Below, piece by piece: positions 11,181 through 22,870 of a DNA stretch of 64,000 nt. Each line of letters opens with the position of its first letter. The first letter of the stretch is position 1. The notes beneath the pieces are model-generated. The model did not search any database, was not told the origin of the DNA, and saw only the letters and a program-made list of their open reading frames with translations. Source of the DNA: Gaeumannomyces sp. JS-464 (Eukaryota > Ascomycota > Sordariomycetes > Magnaporthales > Magnaporthaceae). The translations under genes were made by a program, and so were the position numbers. The DNA lies in assembly GCA_002197995.1 (NCBI GenBank), contig NGZR01000002.1, positions 558,001 to 622,000 on the forward strand, given 5' to 3'.

Positions 11181-12326
11181 TAATGAGGAGGAGGAACAAC
11201 CCGGCCCGTCGAGGGCGAACATCGACAGTCGGAACTATCGAGATTTTGACATTGCAGGATACGGGAAGGATTCTGGATTTCTGCACGTTGGGATAGCGTG
11301 AAGATACCCATGTTGGAATACCATCAGGCAAGTGATCCCTGGATTGTGGCGCTGTGCCGGGGCTTTTGTCGCCTGGCCTCACACCGTACTCATTCCGCTG
11401 CGACGTGGCTGAATCGCCGGGTTGCACGTCTTGTAATCACAGGACTGAACGCGTTGCATTGATAATTGTCACCAGAGGCTATCTAGTAGACAAGGATGAA
11501 CTCATCCCGTCGCCCGCGCGTATCGCGCGCCCAGCCTCCTGGAATATCGTGGGGACATTACGAACGTCGCCATGACTGGAAGGTTACCGCGCGACCTTCC
11601 AGTCGTTGCTTTTGTGCCCTTTTGGTTCTTCTGTCTTGATTCATGCGTCTTGGCAAGCCTGGCTCCTGCGTCCTTGGCATAATGTGAGTGATACGCCAGT
11701 AACCCAGCCAGACCTCGCTACCTGTTCCAAAGGCCCTGGCGGGTGATCACTGAACACATTCTGTCGTCATTGCAATTCACTTCTCTCGATTTGATCAAGG
11801 GAGCTGGTCCTGTCGATGTCTCATCGTGGGAATCACGTCTGCATTTGGCGCTGGGTATGTGTGTCAAGGCCATGCTGGCAGGTCACGTCCAGGGCGCCGA
11901 CTGCCAGCACCTCCATCAACTTTTTCTTCTTCTCAATCCCTTTTTAATCAGATCTGCATTCGTCGCGAGTCGGCATCTGAAAGTCGCGTCCAAGTTGGGA
12001 GCAGAAGGGTCAGTGTGCTCCGCGGGGGGTGCGGGGGGGTTCGGACGACGATCGTCATCTGATAGCACCGTTGGCGTGTTTCAGAATGGCGGCTGCGCGG
12101 GAAGAGCGGGAGTTGTTTGGTCGGCAGCTTGGGCCTGGCCAACCCAAGCAGGCAAACGATTGGCGCCGAGGAAAACGAAACGAAACATGGAGCGCAAGTC
12201 ACAGTGTGCTTGTGTTTTCTCCGGCCGATCATTCTGAACAGGCCCGATTCGAGGCAGGCAAAAGGCAGGGCCTCCATCTTCATCTTCATGGTGGTTTTTT
12301 TTTCTTCTTTTTTTTCCTTACCAGGG

Positions 12327-12377
12327 GTGGGCTGGCAGAGCTTTGGGCATCCACCCAAAGTCCCGTCGCCAGCCCAC
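12327..12377. other. Nested perfect hairpin
   Basis: Outer stem GTGGGCTGGC (12327-12336) pairs with GCCAGCCCAC (12368-12377), 10 of 10. Inside it, CTTTGGG (12341-12347) pairs with CCCAAAG (12354-12360) over a 6-base loop. Directly downstream is GGTTCGAATCC (12378-12388), a B-box-like string. Not a full tRNA, because acceptor and T stems do not pair. Confidence 0.6.
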
Positions 12378-12498
12378 GGTTCGAATCCGACAGTAGGGTT
12401 CACCAACCCAAGAGACTGATTGCGTGCAGTTCGCCTAGGCAGACGCTCGACCGCCCCAGAAAATGGAGGGGACCATTCGGAAGCAAAGAAGACGCGAC

Positions 12499-12526
12499 AA
12501 AAAAAAAAAAAAAAAAAAAAAAAAAA
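12499..12526. repeat. Poly-A run (28 bases)
   Basis: Pure A28. It lies between two 10-base inverted repeats, CTCGACCGCC at 12446 and GGCGGTCGAG at 12558. Confidence 0.9.
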
Positions 12527-14098
12527 CATGGGCAAAGTCGATCAATAAACCCACCGAGGCGGTCGAGCAACCGTGCTGGTCTCCGTTTTCGTGCAGCCTT
12601 CGGGCTTAGTCCCAGCCCCTCTCCAGCCTTTTCAGCTCTGTTATCGCTGGTTCTGCCCAAGCGTCTGGGCACAGCGGGGAAGCGAGCCTAGTTGTGAAGG
12701 TAAAGCCATTCGTGAAATCACCAGAGACGAGGTTGAAAAGCACATGCAACGACTGCCGCAAAAACCAAACGGCGGGATGAGCACACGGGCAACCGCAGCA
12801 CCCAGCACACAGGCGAGGTGTGCGGAGAGGCGTGAGAGAAAGGAGGGACAACGAATGAGGCGGCACCCCTGCCACCCCAATCTCGCTTATTGGACCGGCG
12901 CAATACTGTGCCACCGGTGGGGATCCACCATGCCTGATCCGGCCAATTAGACAGCGTGTGCCCCTGGAAATGGTGCTGAGAAGAAGCTACATACATAACC
13001 CCTCAGCGGGGTTCCATGGTGCAGCAGCAAGTCCACAAGGAGCTCGGATCTGCAGGGAACAATTCGACGGCGCAGTCTGCCCAACAGCCGCGTGCCGGGT
13101 CGCAGACGGCACGACTATGGGTCTTGGACGAAAGTGCTCATGGTCACGCTTGCGGCTTTCTGAAACTGTTTGCCATCACTGCCGAGCAAAGAGGTGCTCG
13201 ACTGGACACGGCCGACTGTGGTGCGATGTCGTGGTTCCTCTCTTTGCGATCCCACGGTCGGGTAGTATTGATGGCCGGAAGGACCGTTACCCAGTCAGTC
13301 AAATTGCCCACAGTTTTGGCGACTGTGATTTCCCTCAAGCCGGTGGCGCCAGCGACGTCCGGCGGACGTTGTATCCATTTCTGACCCAAATGTCAAATGA
13401 GGGAAAATGCAACAAAAAGGTGTGGGGCAGCCATCCCTGCACATCTTTGCACAATACTTTTAGCAACCCCCTGGCGCGGCGGCACTGTGCGCCCGTCGCT
13501 GCCTGTGCTGTGCCCCTTGCAGCAAACGTGGACGCAAGCCCAATTGGGAGCAACACGCACGCACCGTTGGCTGGGGGTGGGTGTGGACCCCTGGCCTCGG
13601 CGGGAACCGTTTGCCTCCCTGGGACGGCAGGAACATCTCCCAGCCAGTCGCTCTCGCCTTCTTTCTTCTTCTTCACACTCGCTCCCACCCCAGGCGACTT
13701 CTATTGTTGTCCGTGTGCGGCATCGTTGCGAGCTGCTCGTGGTAGATTTTGCATTCTGCCGTCCATTCTCTTTCAAAGTCTGCTTTCGCCAGCAGCTCCT
13801 GGGTTATTTCGATTTCCCTTTCATTCCTTTTTTTGTTTGCAAAAACAATCACCAGCGGTGTTGACGCCGAGTACCGTAACGTTGTCACTCGCCACACTCC
13901 TTTCAGGCGAACTTTTTAAGACGTTGGCGTTCAGCATTCCTGTCCTTCAATACCACAACACCCGCGAGTTTTTGTTTGCGACCGACTTCGATCTGATAGA
14001 TATCCGTCTCGCGCAACTAGGCGCCTCATCGCGATCAAGACATCACCGTCGATCAGCCAGCATTCCAGTGAGAGAATCTACATACGAGCATATTCAAA

Positions 14099-15658
14099 AT
14101 GCACAACAACAGGCACATGCAGCGCCACAGGCTGCACCACGAGCTGAAGAGGACAGTCGCGGAGGAAGTGATTGCCGAGCTGGACAAGAGGCAAAGCGGA
14201 TGGGATCGCTTCACCGACGGGTTCAAGAGCGTCGTTTCCGACATCAAGGCACCCTTCGCTGCCCCCAAGACCAGCGAAACGCCCTCGCCGACTCGAGTCT
14301 CGGCCCCTACACAACGTCCGCCTCCGAAAGACGAGGACGATGATGACGACTTCAAGGTGACCACCAAGCCGGCCCCGAAGCCCACGACAACGCCCGCACC
14401 GGCCCAGAAGACTCCAACGACGCTCAACAGGGCCGTCGTCACATCCTCGAGCGTTCAACAGCGTTCCAGCGTTGGCCTGCCGGCTTCGGTTGTGCCTACG
14501 GCCACCAACGACCCCCTTCCTGAGACAGGTCTGGCGGTTGCGACCGACAAGCCAACGCTGCCATCTGTGCCGCTCGAGACCCCCACCACCTCTCTGTCTC
14601 CCGCTCAGACCTCGGCCGCGGCCGCCAGGGCAGACGCGCAGAGGGCCGAGCAGGAGACAAACAGCACCGCAGCCAAGGCCGGAATCGCCTTTGGCGTCAT
14701 TGGTGGCGTCCTCGTTGTTTTTATGATCATCTGGTTCATCATCAAGAAGCGCAAGGATCAACTCGAGCGCCAGCGCCTTGATGACGAGCGGTTCAACGAC
14801 GAGAAGTTCAACTGTGAATTTGCCAGCCAGAGCGCCTCCAACGCGCCCGTCACGCCCCTCGCCGCTGGCGCCATCGCAACCGACAGACCCAGGACCGGCA
14901 ACAGCAATGACGAGAAGCAGCTTCCAGTCTTCCCCAAGAACACCGACAACGCATGGGAGAGGCCGGCAACTGGCAACAGCACGAACCCGTCCAACCCATT
15001 CGGAAACCACGCCGAGACCCTCGACCGCCCTGTCAGCCCGCTCTCTGACATCGGCGTCGCCACGAGCACAGCACCCGTTCCGCCTTTCCTCACAGGTACT
15101 GTCTCTGCTGCTGCTGTCGCTGGGGGCGCCGTTGCTGGTGCAGCAGCCGCCGGCGTTCTCACGCGAAAGGCATCGCTGCGCAAGGATCTGCCCCGCCCGC
15201 CTGACCTGACGCTCGATACCCTCGCGGCTGTTCCTATGGCGGCGCAGCAATCCGGTGCCTCATCACCTGGTGGCGCTGCCATCGCAGCAGCTGGTGGACC
15301 GCCCACCTCCGCCGTGCACCGCGTCCAACTCGACTTCCAGCCCACCATGGAGGATGAGCTGGAGCTCAAAGCCGGAGAGCTGGTCCGGCTACTTTTCGAG
15401 TATGACGACGGCTGGGTAAGTCTACACAATTTCAGCTCTGGAGGAATATGAAGGAATCATCAGGTCCTATGCTAACGCTATATCCAGGCTCTATGCATCC
15501 GTCTCGACCGCTCCAAGCAGGGAGTCGTACCGAGGACTTGCCTGTCAGCACGTCCCGTCAAGCCCCGTCCCGGTCCTGGGAGGCCAGGACCGCAACAGCC
15601 CATGAGCCGCGGCCCGGGCTCCATCGAACGCAAACCCGTGCCGGGTCAGGCCTACTAA
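14099..15658 (+). CDS. Single-pass membrane protein with C-terminal SH3 domain
   Basis: Intact gene, two exons (14099-15415 and 15488-15658; intron GTAAGT..CCAG with GCTAAC branch), 495 residues. N-terminal third is hydrophilic with a DDDDD run and Pro/Thr-rich stretches suited to O-glycosylation. One membrane segment, GIAFGVIGGVLVVFMIIWFI, at about residues 200-219, is followed by basic KKRKDQLERQR, giving an outside-in topology like WSC/mid2-type sensors. The C-terminus is an SH3 domain: VHRVQLDFQPTMEDELELK ... GELVRLLFEYDDGW, splice, ALCIRLDRSKQGVVPRTCL, then a Pro/Arg-rich tail. Known fungal proteins of this layout act in cell-surface signalling or polarity; the role here is inferred. No cleavable signal peptide is obvious, so it may be a signal-anchor protein. 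Confidence 0.85.
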
Positions 15659-16798
15659 AGTCATCCAATCGACTGGAGAGAAGAAGCAAGGGCCTACCGG
15701 GCGAGCCCATCAAAGAAGAGAGGCACCTCAACCTCATCCCCGGCTGGACAGTTCTTTCTTGCACCGGCGAGCCGCGCCCCTTGGAGGCCTTGCTGGTTTC
15801 CCGTTCTTTGATCATGATAAATACCTCCTTTCCTTGATGACTTTGTCTGGCCTTGCATCCTTCTTTTTTGTCATACCCCTTTTTTCGTTTTTCTCAATCT
15901 TTCAGCCCTTCTCGACACTCATTGCACAGACCCTTCTGTTATCCAAAGCCAACAGCCTTCCTCGCAAGAAACCGTGTTCTCTTGATCCTAATCTTCTTGT
16001 TTGGGGGACGTGTCTGCTCGCGTGGCGGATTCTTTCCTTCTTGTCTATACTTATCCATGTACAGTTTTTTGAGCGATCTGCTACATGAAACCGGCCCTCC
16101 AGCAACGTACACGAGGTAGCCTTTGGCCTCGTACGGGGCCTTGTAACACCACATTCATCCGTGCCTTGTTTGTATCTCCGCGCCCGTGGTTATCCATGGT
16201 TGAAATTTGGTCCAATACGCGAGCATGCAGCTTGAGGACATTCCTTTCTCCGTCGCACATAAACACATTCAGGCATTATTTCTATGGTGAGGTAGGTGTA
16301 GATGGTGCTTGGTGCCTTTTCTAAAAGATTGCGTGTTTCGTGGGCCCCAAGCAGCGTTGTTTTAGAATACGCTGCCAATCTTACTGCATGTGTCCCCACG
16401 ACTCCTTTGACATGAACCAGATGGCCTTCACATATGACGCCTGGCCTTGGGGGCAGCCGCACCCCATGAACTGACACAAGGAAGCCAAACGCGAACAGGT
16501 GGGGGACAAAGAAAGACGCGATATTCGCAAAGAAGCGATTGAAAATGTTGCCGATTGCATCAAACAACAACTGCAGGACCAGACACAGCTCGAACAACGA
16601 CAGCAGGTCGGGCTTTGTGGATTCTGCAGTTGTGACTGGATTATTCCGCATGCAGAAACATGTGGTCAGCAGGCAGCAGCGGCCCCAGTGGCGGCAATGC
16701 CAGACAAAGACATTTATAAAACCGCCAGGAACCGGCGCTTAAACAGGAAAGGCTTACTCCTTGAACAATGCACATCGACCGGCTGCTAGTCCGCGAAA
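15659..16798. other. Intergenic between SH3 protein and RCC1
   Basis: 1.1 kb, pyrimidine-rich directly after the stop as in fungal 3' untranslated regions. No supported gene. Confidence 0.5.
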
Positions 16799-18805
16799 AT
16801 GCCGGATCCGGGACGCCAGCGACGGCAGCCCGTCGTACAAAACATGGTGATCCGCGGCCCCGGGGCGGGCGACGAGCCCCTGCCGCCTCAGCCACAAGAC
16901 AACCCCAAAAACCAGCCTCCGCCAGAAGCAGACACCACGATGCCGATGATGAGAGCGAACAAGCGCAAGTCCGTGGTCGGGAGCACTTCTAGAAGGAACA
17001 TCGCTGTGTCCGCCGCCACCCCGGTCCGCGTCGGCCCAGCTCGCGCCGCCAAGGCCAGGGCTTCAAGGGCTGCTGATGCTGTTGCTGCTGCTGCCCCTGC
17101 AGAGGCCAGGCCTGCCAGGAAGAAGAAAGCAAAGACGGCCACTGCACCGGCACCTCCCAGGAAGAGGATGGCGCCGCGGGCCGCTGCCGCCGCCGCCGCG
17201 GCGCCTCCGCCAATCAACAACATTCCCTCGCAGCCGCTCGACGTGTACACGTTCGGCACGGGCGGCAGCGGCGAGCTGGGGCTCGGTGCGGACGCGCCGG
17301 TCGTGGGCGACGCGGAGAGCGTGATCCGGCTCAAGCGGCCGCTGCTGAACCCCGTGCTCGCGGCCATGGCGGCCGCCGACGCGGGCGACGCCGTGGTGCA
17401 GGTCTCGGCCGGCGGCATGCACTGCGCCGCCCTGACGGCCGCGGGCCGCGTCGTGACGTGGGGGGTCAACGACACGGGCGCCCTGGGCAGAGAGACTGGC
17501 GTCGGCGGTGGCGAGGAGGATGACGATAACGAATTTGGGCTCAACAAGCTGGAGAGCACCCCGACCGTCATTCCCGACGACAGGTTCGGGCCTGCGCCTA
17601 TACCCAGATTCGCTCAGGTTGCTGCCGCCGACAGCGCCACCTTTGCTCTTAGCGAGGACGGTAATGTCTGGGGATGGGGGACGTTCAGGGTAAGGAAACC
17701 GGGTTAAAAACCACACAGTCACATGTCCGCAATGGCCAACGCTAACTCCTTTCCCAGGACCAAAACGGCATCTTCGGCTTCCTCAAGTCCTCCCTCGTCG
17801 ACAAGCCCAACCCCACGGACGAGGACAAGATCCAGCTCACGCCCGTGCGCATCCCCGGCCTGCCCGCCAACAAGGTCACGTCCATCTCGGCCGGGTCGGA
17901 CCACGTGCTCGCCCTGAACCTCGACCGGCGTCCCGTACGCCTGGGGCGGGTCGGGCGCGCACGGCGAGCTCGGGCGGCGGCTGGGCTCGGCGCGCGGCAA
18001 CGCGCGCTACGAGTGCCTGACCCCGCAGCGCGTCGCGCTCCCGCACGCCCGGCGCGGCGCCGGCCGGCCCCGGGCCGCCGCCGTCTTCGCGGGGCGGCAC
18101 CACGGCTTCGCGCTGACGGCGGCGGGGCGGCTGCTCGCGTGGGGCGCCAACAACTACGCGCAGGCGGGCGCCGCGCCGCCGTCCGGCGACGAGCTGGCGC
18201 GCACGGGGACCGAACCGGCCGTCCTCACGCCCGCGGCCGTGCCGGGGCTCGGCGGGGAGGCGGACAACAGCACGGCCGTGCACGTCGCCGGCGGGAGCCA
18301 CCACAGCGTCGCGTGCGCCAGGGACGGCAGCGTGCTGTTCTGGGGCAGGTGCGAGGACGGCCAGGCGGGCATGGACGCGGCGGCGCTGCCGGCTGCGGAC
18401 GTGGAGGTGAGCGCTGCGGGGGACGTGAGGAGCGTTAGGGTGCCGACTGTCGTGCCTGGTGAGTTGTTTACTTTCATTCCTCTTTCCTTTTCTACTCTGC
18501 TATACTCCTGCCATCACATCTCCTGCCCACCAGAGGACACGTCGAGTGCTGACACGGCAAACACAGGCATCACCGCGGCGCACGTCGCCGCAGGGTCCGA
18601 CTGCACCTTTGCGGTCGCCGCTGACGGCCACGTCCACGCCTGGGGCTACTCGGAGGGCTACCGCACCGGCCTGGGCACCGAAGACACGGTCAATCGGCCC
18701 AAGGAGATCAGGAGAGACGCCAACAAGGCCTCTTTGGCTGCCAAGGTATTCAACACGGTGCAGCCCGGCGGGCAGTTCACCGTCATTACCGGGCCGTCAT
18801 CCTGA
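16799..18805 (+). CDS. RCC1-type Ran guanine nucleotide exchange factor
   Basis: Seven-bladed RCC1 propeller (pim1/Prp20/SRM1 family), chromatin-bound exchange factor for Ran, needed for nuclear transport and spindle function. Basic Ala/Lys/Arg-rich N-terminus (RPARKKKAKTA, RKRMAPRAAA) resembling the NLS/DNA-binding tail. RCC1 repeats: VYTFGTGGSGELGLG, VSAGGMHCAALTAAGRVVTW, DSATFALSEDGNVWGWGTFR, then DQNGIFGFLKSS, ISAGSDHVLALNLDG, GELGRRLGS, FAGRHHGFALTAAGRLLAWG and AGSDCTFAVAADGHVHAWG. Exons 16799-17689, 17758-18458 and 18567-18805; introns GTAAGG..CCAG (68) and GTGAGT..ACAG (108). One extra C at about 17925 (CTCGACCGGCGTCCCG) breaks exon 2; without it the phases close and the protein has about 609 residues. 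Downstream residues VPYAWGGSGAHGELG are only in the corrected frame, which argues for a sequence error. Confidence 0.92.
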
Positions 18806-19369
18806 TGGGCTGCTTTCCATTACCGTACTATTTCCTGGCTTTTTTTCCTACTCCATTCGTGTAATGTCGGTTTTGTGTTTTTTTTTTTTTTTCATTTGCT
18901 TAGATAGTCGGATACCTCCACGTATTTCCGTTATTCTCAACCACTACTTGCTTTTGGGACGTCGGCGGGATCCATGCAACATTTAACACTCGGCATCAAC
19001 GACTGGTTTTCCTACATGCCCAGCTGGGTGGACTCGACGGGACCGCCTCCTGGATATAATAGTTTCAATATGCATGGAGGCGATGTTTTGGTGGCGCGAA
19101 CCACTAGACTACTTGGTCGGCCTACCTGCACCTCCAGCGCCAAGCATCAAAGTCACTCCCGAGCTTGTCAATGTTTAGTCGCCCCGGGGTATCCTCCCGT
19201 CACTCGCTGGAAGATCTTGGCACTCGCATCACTGAAGACCGTGGCTAGCGGATGTTCCATATGAAATGGTTTCTTTTCCTTTCTTTTTTCTTCTTTTCTT
19301 TTTTTTTTCTGTCTCTTTCTTATGGATCTAGATTTTCTGCTATCCGAGGCAGACATCACGACGGCAGCC
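18806..19369. other. Convergent spacer between RCC1 and the FMN dehydrogenase
   Basis: 564 bases with T-rich runs (18.87 and 19.27-19.31 kb) consistent with two 3' untranslated regions. No gene seen. Confidence 0.5.
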
Positions 19370-21102
19370 CTAGTCCATCAGATAGACGTCGGCCTCGAGG
19401 GCGCGGGTGTTGATTGTCTGTGGCACGCATATATTCAAGTCAACGGCACATCCCTCATACTCTGTGGGTAATAATTGCTGGGGAACTCACGGCCTTGGGG
19501 CTGATGTTCTGATGTCGGCAATGCCTGCCTGGGCAGCGTCGTGGGCAATCTCGGTCTTGAGGATCTTGATAGCCTTGGTGACACCCGGGAGCTTGTAGCA
19601 GTTTGCGTACATGAACCTGTCAACAGGGGCAAGATTTTGGCGTTGCCATCTTGTTAGCACCGGATTCCATCACAGCCAGGGGGGGGAGAGAGAGAGAGAA
19701 ACACATACGGCCGTCCCAGGCCAACGGCCTTGACGCCGAGCGCAAGCAGCTTGAGCACGTCGCTGCCGTAGCGGACGCCGCTGTCGGCCAGGACCTCGAC
19801 CTGCTCAAAGACATGGGGCGCGTTGCGGCGGATCTCGTACGCGATCTCGAGCGGCGACGGCGAGTACTCGAGCTGCCGCCCGCCGTGGTTGGACAGGTAG
19901 ATGGCCTTGACGCCCCGCGCGACCGCCTCGAGAGCGTCCTCGACCGTCGCGACGCCCTTGAGCACGATCGGGAGGCTCGTGTGCCTCTTCATCTCCTCGT
20001 ACACGTCCCACTGCGCGTCCGGATCTGTCAGCTGCGGGTAGCGGGGTGGGATGGAAGATGGGGGAGATGGGCGCCCGGCTTACAGTAAGAGCAGAGGTCA
20101 CTGAGTTACTATTAAGGAGAACAAGAATTTGGTTAGCTTGTTAGGTCAGGAGCACCTTGACGGCAATCGCAGCGAAAAGGGCCACATACGCGTTGGTCGT
20201 GTCGTATCGCGCAGCGCGGTGCCGGGTCGAGTCGCCGGGCGCATCGATGGTCCAGACGATGGCCTTGGCGCCGGCCGCTTCGGCTCGGCGGATCTGGTCC
20301 CACGTCGCCGACAGGTTGGCATTGGTGTATATCTGCTGGAAGGTGACCTGGGGTCCGTTAAGAGTGCCATTGCGGTGCTTGGCCGCGCCGATCTGCTCAA
20401 TAGACTTGGACGCGTACAGGGCCGGCTGGTGAAGGACAGGGCGTGTCAGCTGACCGATATACTCCCCTCCAGGCGTAGGATGGGGGCAGAAAAGTTTCTT
20501 ACAACGTAGAGAATATCCTCGTTGGCAGAGGCGTCGACAAAGTTGAGCTCGGCCCGGTCAGGGTCTCCGTATGCGCCGCGCGCCGCGGGTGCGATGAAGA
20601 ACGGCGCGCTGAAGTTGTAGCCGAGAATGGTTGTCCTGTCAAGCCACGTGCCTGTAAGTGGCATGCTCTTTTCGCGTGAGCTGTGTGCGTGGCCGGGCAC
20701 TCACGGGAGCGTCTGGTTCACGCGGGTAACGTCACTGAGCTGCCGGGGCCGGAACTTGACCTTGCCCCAGATCTCGAGGTTGTTCCGGTAGCCTGTAGCG
20801 ATCGATCTGCTGCGTCAGCCAAGCTGGCCGAAGCCATCACGCTGGACCTGAATCGTAGACTCACTCCACTCGCCAGCGGCAGCGACCCTGTAGAAGGCAT
20901 ACTGCTGGTTGGTTAAGGACTGGCGCGCGGCCCATTCGAAGTCGGGAAGGCCGCGGATGTCCTTGAGCAGCGGCTGGGTGCCCTTGGTGTAGTTTGTGCT
21001 AAAAAGGTAGCTCTCGAGGCCCGTGTCCGGCTCGTTGAGGAAGGGCCTCTCCGCCAGGACGGCGGCCGCCAGGGAGGCGAGTGCGGCGAGCGAGGTCTTC
21101 AT
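19370..21102 (-). CDS. Secreted FMN-dependent alpha-hydroxy-acid dehydrogenase
   Basis: L-lactate/glycolate oxidase family TIM barrel. Signal peptide MKTSLAALASLAAAVLA. Motifs: NLEIWGKVKFRPRQLSDV, SAPFFIAPAARGAYGDP, AKAIVWTIDAPGDSTR, LPIVLKGVATVEDAL, and the catalytic-site block YLSNHGGRQLE (His is the general base) with VLADSGVRYGSDVLK. Eight exons: 21102-20865, 20792-20705, 20635-20503, 20425-20190, 20108-20084 (a 25-base exon), 20031-19709, 19616-19491 and 19417-19370. All introns are GT..AG, 52-92 bases. About 405 residues. One base is missing in ATCAGAACATC near 19516 (an AAA run); with it exon 7 reads GIADIRNISPKA and the last exon NTRALEADVYLMD is in frame. The secreted form is distinct from mitochondrial cytochrome b2 and may make extracellular H2O2. 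Divergent from the CBM1 repeat gene. Confidence 0.88.
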
Positions 21103-22870
21103 TGCGACGGCGGGGGTTCTCGGAGACAGGGGATCCCTAGGCTGCACTTATACACGGAGCGGCCCGGCGGCGGTCCTAGCGAGAAAACGGCAGGAAAAGG
21201 AGTGACTGCGGTTGCGCTGGATGACGGGTAATCCTACATCACCGCGTCACTCGCGTGCGCCAGCCACTGCGCTTTATACCGCCTTTTGCATGGGGAAAAA
21301 AGCCCTCACGAGGGTCCACCGGTCCATAGCTGATGCCCCGGCGCCGGCAACCTCTGGCACAAGTAATTTCCACGGTGACGGCAGGGTTCTCGGGTCGCCG
21401 TCGATGGGGCTGTCAACTTTCTCTGGCGGCGGCGTTATGTCGCAATGCAAACCCGCTAAAGAGATTTTTGCCCTTGTCTCGACGAGCTTCCCGGTAGGGA
21501 CTACCCCGGAAAAGTGATCTCAATCAGAAGGTGGCATCTGACACGGGGCCGTTGTGGGGTTTTCGTCTCGCGAGCGAGATCTCGAGTGCGAATCGGTCTT
21601 CTTCCCGTGGGCATTTATTGGTGCCAAAGAGGGGAATTTTAGGAAAATGATTCTTGTGATAAGCTTAAGCGGATCCTGGTTTCTTATAAAAGACGCAACG
21701 AACGCTCCGGGATCGGCTCGGCGGCTGGTCTTGTTGAAGCAATTCGCGATATCTGGTCGTCTCCCTCAACGCATCAACGATGGAGTCCTGGCGAGTCATC
21801 CCGGCTGACATTGACCAGCCACTCCTGGCGGAAACTACCGAACAGCTCCCGCGCCTGGGGGGCACCGATAAGTCGATCGTCACATTAAGACAAACAATGA
21901 CCACGTGCTCGCGACGGGAGGTGAGGACTTTGGTAGTGCAAGGTGCTCGCTGATGGTAGTCTGCCCAGCCAATCAAAAAGAATATTTGCACCACCGATGC
22001 TGGTAGAGAGCCGAGACCGACCTGGGGGACGGCACGGTCTCAGGTACCCGAGAGCCCGACCTCAGCTCTTGATATAGCCTGATGTTCCCGTTCAGATAAT
22101 CCAAAGCACTTGCATGGTTATCCTGGCCGGGAGCGGTTCTCGGCAAGCTGCCATGGTTGGAAAATGGGCTAGGAAGAACGTGGTTTGGACTGTGTGGGTT
22201 GCATGCTGTAGCAACGCGTGTTGACCGGGCCAATCGTAGGGAGACGCTTCCTGCAGTCATATAAATACACACTGGGCCTTGTTATTTGTCCCGCCCGGTT
22301 GGGTGAACGTCACTTTGCCGGCTCGCTTGCGCCCTAGCCGGACCAGGGAACCGACGACAGCTTCTATTTTAACACACCCGACACGAGGATCCCGCCCAGT
22401 ACGGCTCGCCATGCACGAATGGGCTTCCAATGGCAATCCACCCTCCCCGTCTTGGTACGAGGCTTGTGCCTCGACCTTGACATATCTGGGTCGATAAATA
22501 TCTGGGCCGATAAGCATCTAGAAACAGCCAGATGGTCGCTTGACAGTTGATGCGCTTTAATTTACCAGGCACCAATACGAATGGAGGCAGATATTGGCAC
22601 GTATAGTGCTGGGGTCGCTTGCCAAGACGGACACAAAGGACCAATCATTTGGACATTGTCTTGCCTGCAGCCGGGCTCCGATACATCCTATGGTCTGGAC
22701 GGGGATGCCAGATCGGACCACTCCATCTGCAACTGACTATATCTAGATCTTTTGCACACCTTTTACTCCCCGAGGAAACCCACTTGCTTCTCTCGCCTCG
22801 CGGCTGTCTCTTCGCCATCGCCGGAGCCCTGAAACAGTGACATTAAGCATCTTCTAAATACCACGGCAGG
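21103..22870. promoter_or_regulatory. Long divergent intergenic region between FMN dehydrogenase and CBM1 repeat gene
   Basis: 1.77 kb, the longest gene-to-gene promoter space in the 16-37 kb stretch. No supported reading frame. Short frames on both strands are accidental. The size suits two regulated promoters, but no binding sites were identified. Confidence 0.45.
21148..21152 (-). promoter_or_regulatory. TATA-like box of the FMN dehydrogenase gene
   Basis: TATAA within GTGTATAAGTGC on the minus strand, about 46 bases upstream of the ATG at 21102. Confidence 0.4.

Larger units (their letters stand above)
11181..14098. other. Long intergenic/5' leader region before the SH3 protein gene
   Basis: 2.9 kb. 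It holds a nested hairpin (12327-12377), a 28-base poly-A run (12499-12526) and several C/T-rich tracts (13.6-13.85 kb) like those of strongly expressed fungal leaders. A 461-codon frame from 12958 to 14343 overlaps the real SH3 gene in another frame and shows no motif, so it is not annotated. Confidence 0.5.

Noticed and set aside
12378..12388. GGTTCGAATCC as part of a tRNA gene
   Set aside because: Acceptor and T stems do not pair and no A box at the right distance; not called as a tRNA.
12446..12567. 10-base inverted repeat around the poly-A run as possible transposon ends
   Set aside because: No target duplication seen and a match of this length at this distance is expected by chance in a 64 kb window.
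12958..14343. 461-codon open frame on the plus strand
   Set aside because: Overlaps the SH3 protein gene in another frame, Cys/Ser/Pro-rich without order, crosses C/T-rich leader DNA.
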